A stretch of 5,892 bases of DNA from an uncultured Candidatus Saccharibacteria bacterium (GTDB lineage: Bacteria; Patescibacteriota; Saccharimonadia; Saccharimonadales; Saccharimonadaceae): the NCBI GenBank assembly GCA_938030585.1, contig CALHIA010000062.1, positions 1 to 5,892 on the forward strand. Reading direction: 5' to 3'. The position numbers were made by a program, and so were the translations under genes. How positions within the stretch are numbered: position 1 is the stretch's first letter; every line of letters begins with the position of its first letter. Under the pieces are notes generated by a model, which was given only the letters and a program-made list of their open reading frames with translations, did no database searches and was not told the origin of the DNA. Below, in pieces: positions 1 to 5,892 of the stretch.

Positions 1-918
1 AGTGAATACTTTGGTTACTTCCTCGAGGAAAACCCAGCAATCGCGAAAAAGATTGTCGGGAAAGCGACCTTGGCAGCGCGTGCCCGCAAGGCTGCGAGAG
101 CCGCACGTGATAACGTAATTCGTAAGGGTGCCTTTGAAGGTTTGAATTTGCCTTCGAAATTGGCCGACTGCTCTTCCAGAGACCGTTCAGAGTGTGAACT
201 CTTCATCGTAGAGGGTAACTCGGCGGCTGGTTCGGCTAAGGAAGGTCGTAATTCGAAGATTCAGGCGATTTTGCCACTTCGTGGTAAGGTGTTAAATACC
301 GAGCGCGCGAGATTAGATAAGATGTATGCGAATGCAGAGTTGGTATCTTTGATTAAGGCTCTAGGTGTAGGAATTGGTGACCAGTTTGATATTTCTGGAC
401 TGCGCTACTTTAAGATTGTCTTCATGACCGATGCGGATGTGGATGGTGCACATATTTCGACGCTGCTTTTGACTTTCTTCTTCCGCTATATGCCAGAGGT
501 GGTAAAGGGTGGACATGTCTATTTGGCGAAGCCACCACTGTTCGGTTTGATTAAGGGTACGGGTGCGAACCGTAAAATTGATTATATTTATGATGAAGCA
601 GCCCTGGAAGAAAAATTGACTCAGCGCATTGAGGAACGTAAGAAAGAAGGCTTGAAGATAAATCCAGAGGACGAACGCTTTAAGCAGGCTGGCTATACGG
701 CACAGCAACGCTTTAAGGGTCTTGGTGAAATGAATGCGCAGCAACTTTGGGATACGACAATGAATCCAGATAATCGCGTGTTGATCCGGGTGAATATTGA
801 GGATGCGGAAAAAGCTGATGCGATCTTTACAAAATTGATGGGTACGGAAGTTGAACTACGTAAAAACTTTATTCAGTCGCGTGCCGCCTCAGTTAATATT
901 GATGATTTGGACTTCTAA
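1..918 (+). CDS. gyrB: DNA gyrase subunit B, C-terminal part (5' end outside window)
   Basis: GyrB is the ATPase subunit of the A2B2 gyrase that introduces negative supercoils into DNA. Only the last 305 residues are here: the reading frame is open from base 1 and ends in TAA at 916-918; the ATPase domain lies upstream of the window. Visible are the end of the transducer (FLEENPAIAKKI, then an Ala/Arg-rich helix) and the TOPRIM domain. The TOPRIM glutamate is in EGNSAAGSA (Glu codon 211-213). The metal-binding aspartates are in TDADVDG (codons at 430, 436 and 442), followed by GGHVYLAKPPL and the GyrA-contacting tail with RFKGLGEMNAQQLW. The large insertion found in the C-terminal half of E. 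coli GyrB is absent, so this is the compact type common in Gram-positive bacteria. The usual EGDSAGGSA reads EGNSAAGSA here. ParE is the alternative, but the directly following gyrA with a GyrA box makes GyrB far more likely. Confidence 0.97.
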   Translation, partial: SEYFGYFLEENPAIAKKIVGKATLAARARKAARAARDNVIRKGAFEGLNLPSKLADCSSRDRSECELFIVEGNSAAGSAKEGRNSKIQAILPLRGKVLNTERARLDKMYANAELVSLIKALGVGIGDQFDISGLRYFKIVFMTDADVDGAHISTLLLTFFFRYMPEVVKGGHVYLAKPPLFGLIKGTGANRKIDYIYDEAALEEKLTQRIEERKKEGLKINPEDERFKQAGYTAQQRFKGLGEMNAQQLWDTTMNPDNRVLIRVNIEDAEKADAIFTKLMGTEVELRKNFIQSRAASVNIDDLDF

Positions 919-932
919 GGAAAGGATGAGAA

Positions 933-3563
933 ATGACGAAAAACGATAAAAAAGTTCCACAAGAGCCAAATGATGAAAAAATCAATGCTGAGATGAATGC
1001 GGCAGAAAATGTCGCAGAAGGAATGATTGAAGAAGCTGTAGAAGAGATGGAAGATGCTCATTTGGGTGGATTAACAGCGCACCGTGCAGTGGATGGTGTA
1101 GAAGAATTGACGGTCGAAAATGTAATGGAAGATTCCTTCCTACGTTATTCGATGTCGGTGATTATTGACCGTGCCTTACCAGATGTGCGTGACGGTCTGA
1201 AGCCAGTGCATCGCCGTATTCTTTATGCCATGTATAAAAACGGTTGGCGCGCACCACATGCTACGGTGAAGTCAGCACGTATCGTCGGTGAAGTGATGGG
1301 TAAATATCACCCACATGGCGACTCTTCGATTTATGATGCGATGGTGAACTTGGCGCAGCCTTGGAAGATGCGTTATACCTTGGTAGAAGGTCAGGGTAAC
1401 TTCGGCTCGATGGACGGTGATGATCCAGCGGCTTCACGTTACACGGAGGCTAGAATGGATAAGGTGGGGGCTGAGCTTCTGGCAGACATCGAGAAGGAAA
1501 CCGTAGATTTTCGTGATAACTTCGACGGTACAGAGAAAGAACCAGTAGTTTTGCCAGCAGCCTTGCCAAATATTCTTTTGAACGGTCAGATGGGTATCGC
1601 GGTCGGTATGGCGACTAATATTCCACCACATAACCTCGGTGAAGTAGTGGATGCGACGGTGGCTTTGATTGAAAACCCAGAGGCAAGTCTGGAAGATTTA
1701 ATGAAGCACGTGAAGGGTCCAGATTTTCCAACGGGTGCCGAAGTTTATGGTGGCGCACCGATGAAACAGGCTTATGCGACTGGTAAGGGTTCGGTGACCA
1801 TTCGGGCGGTGGCCAATATTGAAGAGCGCAAGAACGGCCGTTTTAATATCGTGATTACCGAAGTACCTTACGGAATGAGTAAGGAAGGTTTCATCGAGAA
1901 GGTTCGTCAGTTGGTTTTGGATAAAAAATTGACCCACATCGCGGACGCACGTGATGAATCGGCGCGTGGTAAGATTCGTGTCGTAGTAGAACTGAAAAAA
2001 GATGCTTACCCAAAGAAGATTTTGAATCAGCTCTATAAGATGACGGATTTGCAGACCAATTTCCATTATAATGTGCTGGCTTTGGTGAACGGAATTCAGC
2101 CACGGATTATGGGTTTGAAGGAAATTTTGGCAGAGTTTATTAAGCACCGCCAAAAAGTGATTCGTCGCCGTACGGAATATGATTTGCGTAAGGCTAAGGA
2201 ACGCGCGCATATTCTTGAAGGTTTGAAGATTGCGCTGGATAACATCGATGAAGTGATTAAAACGATTCGTGAATCGTATGATGATGCCGATAAGCGTTTG
2301 ATGGAACGTTTTGGTTTATCAGAGATTCAGGCTGCAGCGATCTTGGCAATGCAACTACGTCGTTTGCAAGGCTTGGAACGCGATAAAATTGAGGCGGAAT
2401 TACAAGAATTGATGGCTCTGATTGCGAAGTATGAAGAAATTTTGGCAGATGAAGCGAAGATTTTGAACGTAGTGAAGGAAGAACTCCTAGCTATGAAAGA
2501 AAAATACGGCGATAAGCGTCGCTCGAAGATTTTCAATCATGAACTAGGTAAGTTCTCGGAAGAAGAATTGATTCCAGAAGAAGAAAGTGTAATTTTGCTG
2601 ACAGCAGAGAATTACATTAAGCGCGTATCACAGACTGATTTCCGTCGCCAAAACCGTGGTGGTAAAGGAAAGAGGGGCATGACTACGAAGGAAGAAGATG
2701 TAATTTCGCAGATTTTGACGACAAATTCGCATGATTATCTTTATATCTTCACTTCACAGGGTCGTATGTTTAAAATGAAGGCCTATGAAGTGCCTCAGGC
2801 TTCCTTGACGGCTAAGGGTACGGCAGCGGTAAATCTGTTGAATATGCATCCAGATGAGAAGATTACGGAGATTATTAAATATAACGAAGATAATCAGCAG
2901 TCGGATGATAAGAGTGATGATGAGGCGGATGAATACCTCTTTATGGCGACCAAGAACGGTACGATTAAGAAGACCGCAATGAAGAATTATGCAAATGTGC
3001 GTTCGAATGGTCTAATTACAATTAAATTGGACCCAGGAGATGAATTGAAGTGGGTGAAGCCAACTACAGGGAAGAATGATATTATTATTTCTACCTCGGC
3101 TGGTCAGGCAATTCGCTTTAATGAAGCTGATGTGCGTGCGATGGGCCGCTCGGCAATGGGCGTGCGCGGTATGCGTCTCCGTCCGAAAGATGAAGTCGTG
3201 GGTATGGACATCGTGACTGATCCAAAGCAGAAATTAATTGCAGTTTCGGCCAATGGTTACGGTAAATCTACTCTGGTAGCCAATTTCCCAACTCATAAGC
3301 GTGGTGGTGTGGGTATCAAGGTAGCGGCAGTGACGGCGAAGACTGGTCCAATCGTGGCAGTGCATACCTTAGATCCAGAGGCGAGCGAAGTGATTATGAT
3401 GTCATCAAACGGTCAGGCGATTCGTGTGGCGGTGAAGGATATTCCAACCCTCGGACGCGCTACGCAAGGGGTGCGCATTATGCGAATGGCAGAAGGTGAC
3501 ACAGTGGCTTCGATCGGTATCGTCTTGCCAGAAGAAAAAGATGAAGAAGAGACTAATGAATAG
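933..3563 (+). CDS. gyrA: DNA gyrase subunit A
   Basis: GyrA cuts and rejoins DNA and wraps it to give gyrase its supercoiling activity. The protein has 876 residues. An acidic N-terminal extension of about 50 residues precedes the winged-helix core ([15 protein letters not shown]). The quinolone-determining region reads [11 protein letters not shown] (S131 and D135 equal E. coli S83 and D87, the sensitive state). The catalytic tyrosine is Y170 in [10 protein letters not shown] (codon 1440-1442). The tower and coiled coil follow, then a C-terminal beta-pinwheel from about residue 540 in which I count six blade repeats. The GyrA box is QNRGGKG (residues 573-579), one residue off the usual Q(R/K)RGG(R/K)G; its presence separates GyrA from ParC. 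There is an acidic insert at residues 651-667 and an acidic tail ([10 protein letters not shown]). The ATG is supported by AAGGA at 922-926, six bases upstream; the ATG at 926 hits a stop after seven codons. It follows gyrB by 14 bases and shares its transcript. Confidence 0.98.
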   Translation: MTKNDKKVPQEPNDEKINAEMNAAENVAEGMIEEAVEEMEDAHLGGLTAHRAVDGVEELTVENVMEDSFLRYSMSVIIDRALPDVRDGLKPVHRRILYAMYKNGWRAPHATVKSARIVGEVMGKYHPHGDSSIYDAMVNLAQPWKMRYTLVEGQGNFGSMDGDDPAASRYTEARMDKVGAELLADIEKETVDFRDNFDGTEKEPVVLPAALPNILLNGQMGIAVGMATNIPPHNLGEVVDATVALIENPEASLEDLMKHVKGPDFPTGAEVYGGAPMKQAYATGKGSVTIRAVANIEERKNGRFNIVITEVPYGMSKEGFIEKVRQLVLDKKLTHIADARDESARGKIRVVVELKKDAYPKKILNQLYKMTDLQTNFHYNVLALVNGIQPRIMGLKEILAEFIKHRQKVIRRRTEYDLRKAKERAHILEGLKIALDNIDEVIKTIRESYDDADKRLMERFGLSEIQAAAILAMQLRRLQGLERDKIEAELQELMALIAKYEEILADEAKILNVVKEELLAMKEKYGDKRRSKIFNHELGKFSEEELIPEEESVILLTAENYIKRVSQTDFRRQNRGGKGKRGMTTKEEDVISQILTTNSHDYLYIFTSQGRMFKMKAYEVPQASLTAKGTAAVNLLNMHPDEKITEIIKYNEDNQQSDDKSDDEADEYLFMATKNGTIKKTAMKNYANVRSNGLITIKLDPGDELKWVKPTTGKNDIIISTSAGQAIRFNEADVRAMGRSAMGVRGMRLRPKDEVVGMDIVTDPKQKLIAVSANGYGKSTLVANFPTHKRGGVGIKVAAVTAKTGPIVAVHTLDPEASEVIMMSSNGQAIRVAVKDIPTLGRATQGVRIMRMAEGDTVASIGIVLPEEKDEEETNE

Positions 3564-3575
3564 TTGAGTCTTTAG

Positions 3576-3604
3576 AAAAAAGTACGCGTCTAGCGTACTT
3601 TTTT
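3576..3604 (+). terminator. Intrinsic terminator of the gyrB-gyrA operon
   Basis: A perfect inverted repeat starts 12 bases after the gyrA stop. A6-GTACGC (3576-3587) pairs with GCGTAC-T6 (3593-3604) around a 5-base GTCTA loop. The six GC-containing pairs followed by six U's form a classic Rho-independent terminator. The A6 on the left arm makes it potentially active in both directions, although no minus-strand gene is present to use it. Confidence 0.93.
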
Positions 3605-3688
3605 GTGGGGGGTGTGGGTGGTTTTTGGGTAGATTTTGGATGGAGTTTAGGTGTGCTTTTGAGCGGATTTTTAGATTTTTTTGTGGGT
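3605..3688. other. G/T-skewed non-coding spacer
   Basis: This 84-base stretch after the gyrA terminator has only two C's on the + strand and is almost all G and T. It includes a G6 run (3607-3612) and GGG at 3616-3618 and 3627-3629. I see no gene. The strand bias fits a leading-strand spacer under little selection. A two-layer G-quadruplex is possible, but three full-length G-tracts plus GG do not meet the usual three-layer rule unless a bulge is allowed. Confidence 0.5.
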
Positions 3689-3689
3689 C

Positions 3690-3723
3690 ATAACTTGCTT
3701 ATAGTAATTGATAACTTGCTTAT
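3690..3723. repeat. Two 13-bp direct repeats with a 21-bp period, possible operator
   Basis: ATAACTTGCTTAT occurs exactly at 3690-3702 and again at 3711-3723. The start-to-start distance of 21 bp is two helical turns, so both copies face the same side of the DNA. Each copy is itself a partial dyad (ATAA-5-TTAT). They lie about 60-90 bases upstream of the candidate -35 of the next gene. This pattern suits cooperative binding of a dimeric regulator, but no regulator gene is visible, so the role is inferred. Confidence 0.4.
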
Positions 3724-3781
3724 GCTAAAAAATTTTTGAGGGATTTTACCTCTGTTAAATTATTTTTGAAAATGTTTATGG

Positions 3782-3810
3782 TTGTGATTTTTGAGATTTT
3801 TCGCTATGGT
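3782..3810 (+). promoter_or_regulatory. Candidate sigma-70-type promoter for the acidic membrane protein gene
   Basis: TTGTGA (3782-3787), a 17-base spacer and TATGGT (3805-3810) together resemble a housekeeping promoter with optimal spacing. Transcription would start near 3817, giving a leader of about 20 bases before the ATG at 3837. The upstream gyrA terminator means that this gene needs its own promoter. A weaker alternative further upstream is TTGAGG (3736-3741) with AATTAT (3758-3763), spacer 16. Confidence 0.5.
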
Positions 3811-3836
3811 GCAGGTAAATAAAACAGTGAGGTAAT

Positions 3837-4364
3837 ATGAAAAATCAGCAAACAAAGAAAATGAAAAAAACAGTACTAGGAATTTTAGGTTTAAGCGTAT
3901 TGACGCTTGGGATGGGGTTTGGGGTGAACTCGGCAGTTTTTGCGACATTTAGAAAAACCGAATTAGTTGATAGAAATATCGTGCTTTCGGGGATTGTAAA
4001 AGAAAATGTGAAGCAAGATTCTGAAAAAGAGGTGAGTCGGGATTCTGGGGCGGAGAATAGTAAAAATACGGTGGGGGATGAAAATTCTGATGGTAAAAAT
4101 TCTGATGGTAAGATTTCAGAAAAAGTAATCTCTGAAGGTGAAGTATTGGAGGGTGAGGTGCCAGAAGGAGAGCTCGAGGCGACCGACGAGGATGAGGGGG
4201 AATTAGATGAAAAAGAAATTTCAGAAGTGCCAGTGTTGGGTCAGGTCGGTCAAACTTTGAAGGATTTTTGGTGGATTTTGGCAATTTTAGGGGGATTAAT
4301 TAGCTTTCTTCTAGTCTTCTTATTTATCAAAAAGAAAGGAAAACGAATTCACCACTTACAATAG
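3837..4364 (+). CDS. Unrecognised secreted acidic single-pass membrane protein
   Basis: I do not recognise a family for this 175-residue protein. It starts with a basic n-region (KKMKK, residues 7-11) and a hydrophobic stretch to about residue 31. A signal-peptidase-I-like site follows (NSAVFA, cut predicted after A36). Residues 37-143 are hydrophilic, Cys-free and strongly acidic (about 30 Asp/Glu against 13 Lys/Arg), with an NSDGK tandem repeat and a degenerate EGE(V/L) repeat at 100-113. A membrane helix spans about 144-164 and is followed by KKKGKR, so the acidic part should lie outside the cell on a membrane anchor. There is no LPXTG motif. The first ATG is preferred because GAGG (3829-3832) lies just upstream, though only four bases away; ATG at 3861 has no comparable site. 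Candidate promoter 3782-3810 and terminator 4455-4490 make it a single-gene unit. A role as a surface stalk or cation-binding protein is a guess. Confidence 0.8.
   Translation: MKNQQTKKMKKTVLGILGLSVLTLGMGFGVNSAVFATFRKTELVDRNIVLSGIVKENVKQDSEKEVSRDSGAENSKNTVGDENSDGKNSDGKISEKVISEGEVLEGEVPEGELEATDEDEGELDEKEISEVPVLGQVGQTLKDFWWILAILGGLISFLLVFLFIKKKGKRIHHLQ
4081..4110 (+). repeat. 15-bp in-frame tandem duplication
   Basis: AAAATTCTGATGGTA is repeated exactly at 4081-4095 and 4096-4110, inside the acidic membrane protein gene. It encodes two copies of a five-residue NSDGK unit in the extracellular linker. The perfect identity at DNA level suggests a recent slippage duplication in low-constraint sequence. 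Confidence 0.85.
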
Positions 4365-4418
4365 TAATTATTTCTCGCAAAATAAATTCTCATTTTTTCT
4401 CTCAAAATGAGTGGTGAA
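4348..4418. other. Nested inverted repeats spanning the 3' end of the acidic protein gene
   Basis: TTCACCACT (4348-4356, inside the last codons) is perfectly complementary to AGTGGTGAA (4410-4418). Within that span CTCATTTT (4389-4396) pairs with AAAATGAG (4404-4411) around a 7-base loop, so the two stems nearly abut and share two bases. A near-identical direct repeat, TTCTC(G/T)CAAAAT, sits at 4372-4383 and 4397-4408. This could fold as a 3'-UTR structure upstream of the terminator. No known RNA family is recognised. Confidence 0.35.
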
Positions 4419-4454
4419 ACGAAGAAAGTGTACCTTAAAAATAACTAATCTTGG

Positions 4455-4490
4455 ACAAGAATACTCGGAACTCGGGTATTCTTGTTTTTT
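4455..4490 (+). terminator. Intrinsic terminator after the acidic protein gene
   Basis: ACAAGAATACTCG (4455-4467) pairs with CGGGTATTCTTGT (4473-4485) over 13 pairs, one of them a G-U wobble, around a GAACT loop. A run of six T's (4485-4490) follows. It closes transcription of the acidic membrane protein gene 24 bases before the next ATG, so the DUF212 gene must have its own promoter immediately after it. Confidence 0.92.
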
Positions 4491-4498
4491 CGTAGGTG

Positions 4499-4507
4499 TG
4501 ATAAGAT
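4499..4507 (+). promoter_or_regulatory. Extended -10 promoter for the DUF212 gene, probably leaderless
   Basis: TGA-TAAGAT carries the TGn extension directly before a -10-like hexamer (4502-4507). No good -35 is present; the region 17 bases upstream lies inside the terminator. Transcription starting six or seven bases after the hexamer would begin at or next to the ATG at 4514. AGGAG (4508-4512) ends one base before the ATG, too close for normal Shine-Dalgarno use. Together these point to a leaderless mRNA, by inference. Confidence 0.5.
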
Positions 4508-4513
4508 AGGAGT

Positions 4514-4975
4514 ATGGAAAGCTGTTATGTTTTTTTAGCATTCGTCTGTGGCTGGTTTATCGCACAGTTTTTCAAACTAATTGTGTTTGTGATTAAAACT
4601 CGCGGAAAAGCGAAATTTTCGGAAGTACTATATTATATGATGAAATCTGGTGGGATGCCATCTGGCCATACGGCGAGCTTTACGGCGGTGACTGGTACGA
4701 TTGGTTTTTTGTCTGGCTTTAATTCGACGGTGTTTGCACTGGCAGTCTGTATGACTTCGATTTTAATTTACGATGCGACCAATGTGCGTCATTCGGTGGG
4801 GGAACACGGTGAAATTATTAATCAGTTAATCGATGAGAAGAACTTGAAGCTAAATGATACAGAAAAACTTGCACATCTACGCGTAGTGGAAGGTCATACA
4901 GTGCCGGAAGTAGCGGCTGGATTGATTTTGGGTATATTAATTTCTATTGCAATTAATTTTCTGTTAATTAAATAA
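4514..4975 (+). CDS. DUF212 family membrane protein (YuiD-like, PAP2-related)
   Basis: This 153-residue integral membrane protein matches the DUF212 family (Bacillus YuiD type), described as related to acid phosphatase/vanadium haloperoxidase (PAP2) enzymes. Family motifs seen by eye are SGGMPSGHTA (residues 45-54, the PAP2-like PSGH), YDATNVRHSVGEHGEIIN (86-103) and EGHTVPEVAAGLILG (126-140). Hydrophobic segments lie at about 5-27, 53-68, 71-88 and 133-152. The length is normal for the family. The substrate and reaction are not established; a lipid-phosphate phosphatase role in the membrane is suggested by the PSGH and GHT histidines, but the full PAP2 triad is not obvious. ATG at 4514 is the only plausible start: no in-frame ATG, GTG or TTG lies near it, and the terminator stem is just upstream. 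No hairpin terminator is visible after its TAA, so read-through into the rrn promoter region is possible. Confidence 0.88.
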   Translation: MESCYVFLAFVCGWFIAQFFKLIVFVIKTRGKAKFSEVLYYMMKSGGMPSGHTASFTAVTGTIGFLSGFNSTVFALAVCMTSILIYDATNVRHSVGEHGEIINQLIDEKNLKLNDTEKLAHLRVVEGHTVPEVAAGLILGILISIAINFLLIK

Positions 4976-5049
4976 ATGGGGAATTAATGGGCGAAATCGA
5001 GCGATAAAACGGGAAGAAAGTACGAAAAAAGCGGAAAATTGCCAGAAAA

Positions 5050-5079
5050 TTAAAAAATCTTAAAAAATCTTGCAAAATT
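5050..5079 (+). promoter_or_regulatory. Phased A-tracts, likely UP element of the rrn promoter
   Basis: TTAAAAAATC is repeated exactly at 5050-5059 and 5060-5069, followed by TTGCAAAATT. The A-tracts recur about every 10 bases, one helical turn, directly upstream of the rrn -35. Such A/T-rich phased DNA bends and typically binds the RNA polymerase alpha C-terminal domains at rRNA promoters. Confidence 0.65.
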
Positions 5080-5082
5080 GTG

Positions 5083-5111
5083 TTGACATTTATTATTTTC
5101 TCATCTATTAT
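5083..5111 (+). promoter_or_regulatory. Strong sigma-70-type promoter of the rRNA operon
   Basis: A perfect TTGACA (5083-5088), an optimal 17-base spacer and TATTAT (5106-5111, one base off TATAAT) form the best promoter in the window. Transcription should start near 5117-5119, about 158 bases before 16S. No second tandem promoter of similar quality is visible. Confidence 0.88.
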
Positions 5112-5118
5112 AGAAACA

Positions 5119-5156
5119 TCCTCATGAGCAAACGGGAAACCAAATGAACATGAGGG
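5119..5156 (+). promoter_or_regulatory. boxB-like leader hairpin
   Basis: TCCTCATG (5119-5126) pairs with CATGAGGG (5149-5156) over seven Watson-Crick pairs plus a U-G, closing a 22-base loop. It sits at the very start of the rRNA transcript and upstream of the boxA-like site, the boxB-boxA order of known rrn antitermination leaders. Confidence 0.5.
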
Positions 5157-5161
5157 ACGAA

Positions 5162-5171
5162 TTTTAACAAT
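5162..5171 (+). promoter_or_regulatory. boxA-like antitermination element
   Basis: TTTTAACAAT resembles the conserved core of the E. coli rrn boxA (CTTTAACAAT), differing at one base. In other bacteria boxA in the nascent rRNA binds NusB-NusE and prevents premature termination. Position after a leader hairpin and before 16S supports the call. Confidence 0.55.
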
Positions 5172-5188
5172 TCAGTTGTGCAATTATT

Positions 5189-5210
5189 AAAATAGATTTA
5201 TTTCTATTTT
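5189..5210 (+). other. A/T-rich perfect hairpin in the rrn leader
   Basis: AAAATAGA (5189-5196) pairs perfectly with TCTATTTT (5203-5210) around a TTTATT loop, with a T-run extending to 5211. It looks like a weak terminator stem, with only two G-C-type positions on opposite arms, lying downstream of boxA. It may instead be a pre-rRNA folding or processing element. Confidence 0.45.
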
Positions 5211-5230
5211 TATCATCGTCAGTTAATTTA

Positions 5231-5275
5231 TGAATATTTGAGTTTTCAAATTTAAAATTCAAGGTCTTAGGACCT

Positions 5276-5276
<1 letters not shown>
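5231..5276 (+). other. Two adjacent hairpins just before mature 16S
   Basis: TGAAT-ATTTGA (5231-5241) pairs with TCAAAT (5246-5251) and ATTCA (5257-5261), with a five-base TTAAA bulge on the right arm. The next stem, AAGGTC (5261-5266) with GACCTT (5271-5276) around TTAG, touches the likely 16S 5' end. These may guide 5' end maturation, which is inferred from position only. Confidence 0.45.

Positions 5277-5892
<616 letters not shown>

Larger units (their letters stand above)
5118..5275 (+). other. rrn transcribed leader (pre-16S 5' spacer)
   Basis: This A/T-rich non-coding leader lies between the probable transcription start and mature 16S. It holds, in order, a boxB-like hairpin, a boxA-like element, an A/T hairpin, a bulged hairpin and a short hairpin abutting the 16S 5' end. 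Part of it should pair with the spacer after 16S to form the RNase III processing stem, but that partner lies outside the window. No open reading frame with a ribosome site is seen. Confidence 0.7.

Noticed and set aside
70..918. gyrB starting at the TTG at position 70
   Set aside because: The frame is open to base 1 and the upstream residues (FLEENPAIAKKI) are conserved GyrB sequence, so this is an internal codon of a gene cut by the window edge.
3760..3948. Minus-strand ORF of 62 codons across the promoter and signal-peptide region
   Set aside because: It covers the promoter and start of a better supported + strand gene, and its hydrophobicity mirrors the antisense of the signal peptide.
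4227..4244. EVPVLG as a possible LPXTG-type sorting signal before the C-terminal helix
   Set aside because: It lacks the L-P-x-T-G order; the basic tail after the helix fits a plain membrane anchor.
3949..4284. Minus-strand ORF of about 111 codons opposite the acidic protein gene
   Set aside because: Its Pro/His/Phe-rich product is what the complement of a Glu/Ser/Gly-rich repeat region gives; it has no supporting context.
4407..4448. A 13-codon ORF (ATG to TAA) just before the terminator at 4455, looking like a leader peptide
   Set aside because: No Shine-Dalgarno precedes it, its start lies in a hairpin arm, and the peptide MSGETKKVYLKNN has no run of regulatory codons.
4953..5053. 11-bp perfect inverted repeat TTAATTTTCTG / CAGAAAATTAA (4953-4963 and 5043-5053)
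   Set aside because: The 79-base gap and low-complexity A/T content make chance likely; it lacks a T-run and is not a DUF212 terminator.

Overview
The window looks like ordinary housekeeping DNA from a member of Candidatus Saccharibacteria (TM7, a Patescibacteria/CPR lineage). The best evidence is the partial 16S rRNA gene at the right end. It matches, base for base, the TM7-specific 580F probe/primer site as I remember it (positions 5850-5868). It also has a short V3 loop and reads GGTCATACG, not the near-universal GGTAATACG, in the 530 loop, which I believe is typical of this group. The protein genes agree with a small-genome bacterium using the standard code: the four stops are TAA, TAG, TAG and TAA, and no gene needs TGA read through. 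Proline is almost always CCA in gyrA (27 of 32 by my count, with no CCC).

Layout, left to right, with everything on the + strand: (1) the C-terminal half of gyrB (1-918, cut by the window edge); (2) complete gyrA (933-3563), 14 bases after gyrB, with its own Shine-Dalgarno and a strong intrinsic terminator at 3576-3604; (3) a roughly 230-base G/T-rich spacer holding a pair of 13-bp direct repeats and a plausible sigma-70-type promoter; (4) an unrecognised 175-residue secreted, acidic, single-pass membrane protein (3837-4364), ended by a terminator at 4455-4490; (5) a DUF212 (YuiD-like, PAP2-related) membrane protein (4514-4975), whose extended -10 promoter sits so close to its ATG that the mRNA may be leaderless; (6) a strong rrn promoter with phased A-tracts, a leader with a boxB-like hairpin, a boxA-like element and further hairpins; (7) the first ~617 bases of 16S rRNA, running off the right edge.

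gyrB and gyrA together make DNA gyrase and are almost certainly one operon. Gyrase next to a co-directional rRNA operon recalls the origin-proximal gyrB-gyrA-rrnO order of Bacillus subtilis; whether this locus is also near oriC cannot be seen here. The two small membrane-protein genes each have their own candidate promoter and are separated from gyrA and from each other by terminators, so there is no sign that they work with gyrase.

I did not find a convincing new multi-gene system. The points most worth a second look are: the GyrB TOPRIM motif EGNSAAGSA, with Asn at the position of the known quinolone-resistance residue D426; the possible leaderless DUF212 gene; a 16S helix 6 about 49 nt longer than in E. 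coli; the paired 21-bp-spaced repeats; and the unidentified acidic surface protein. No minus-strand gene is supported.
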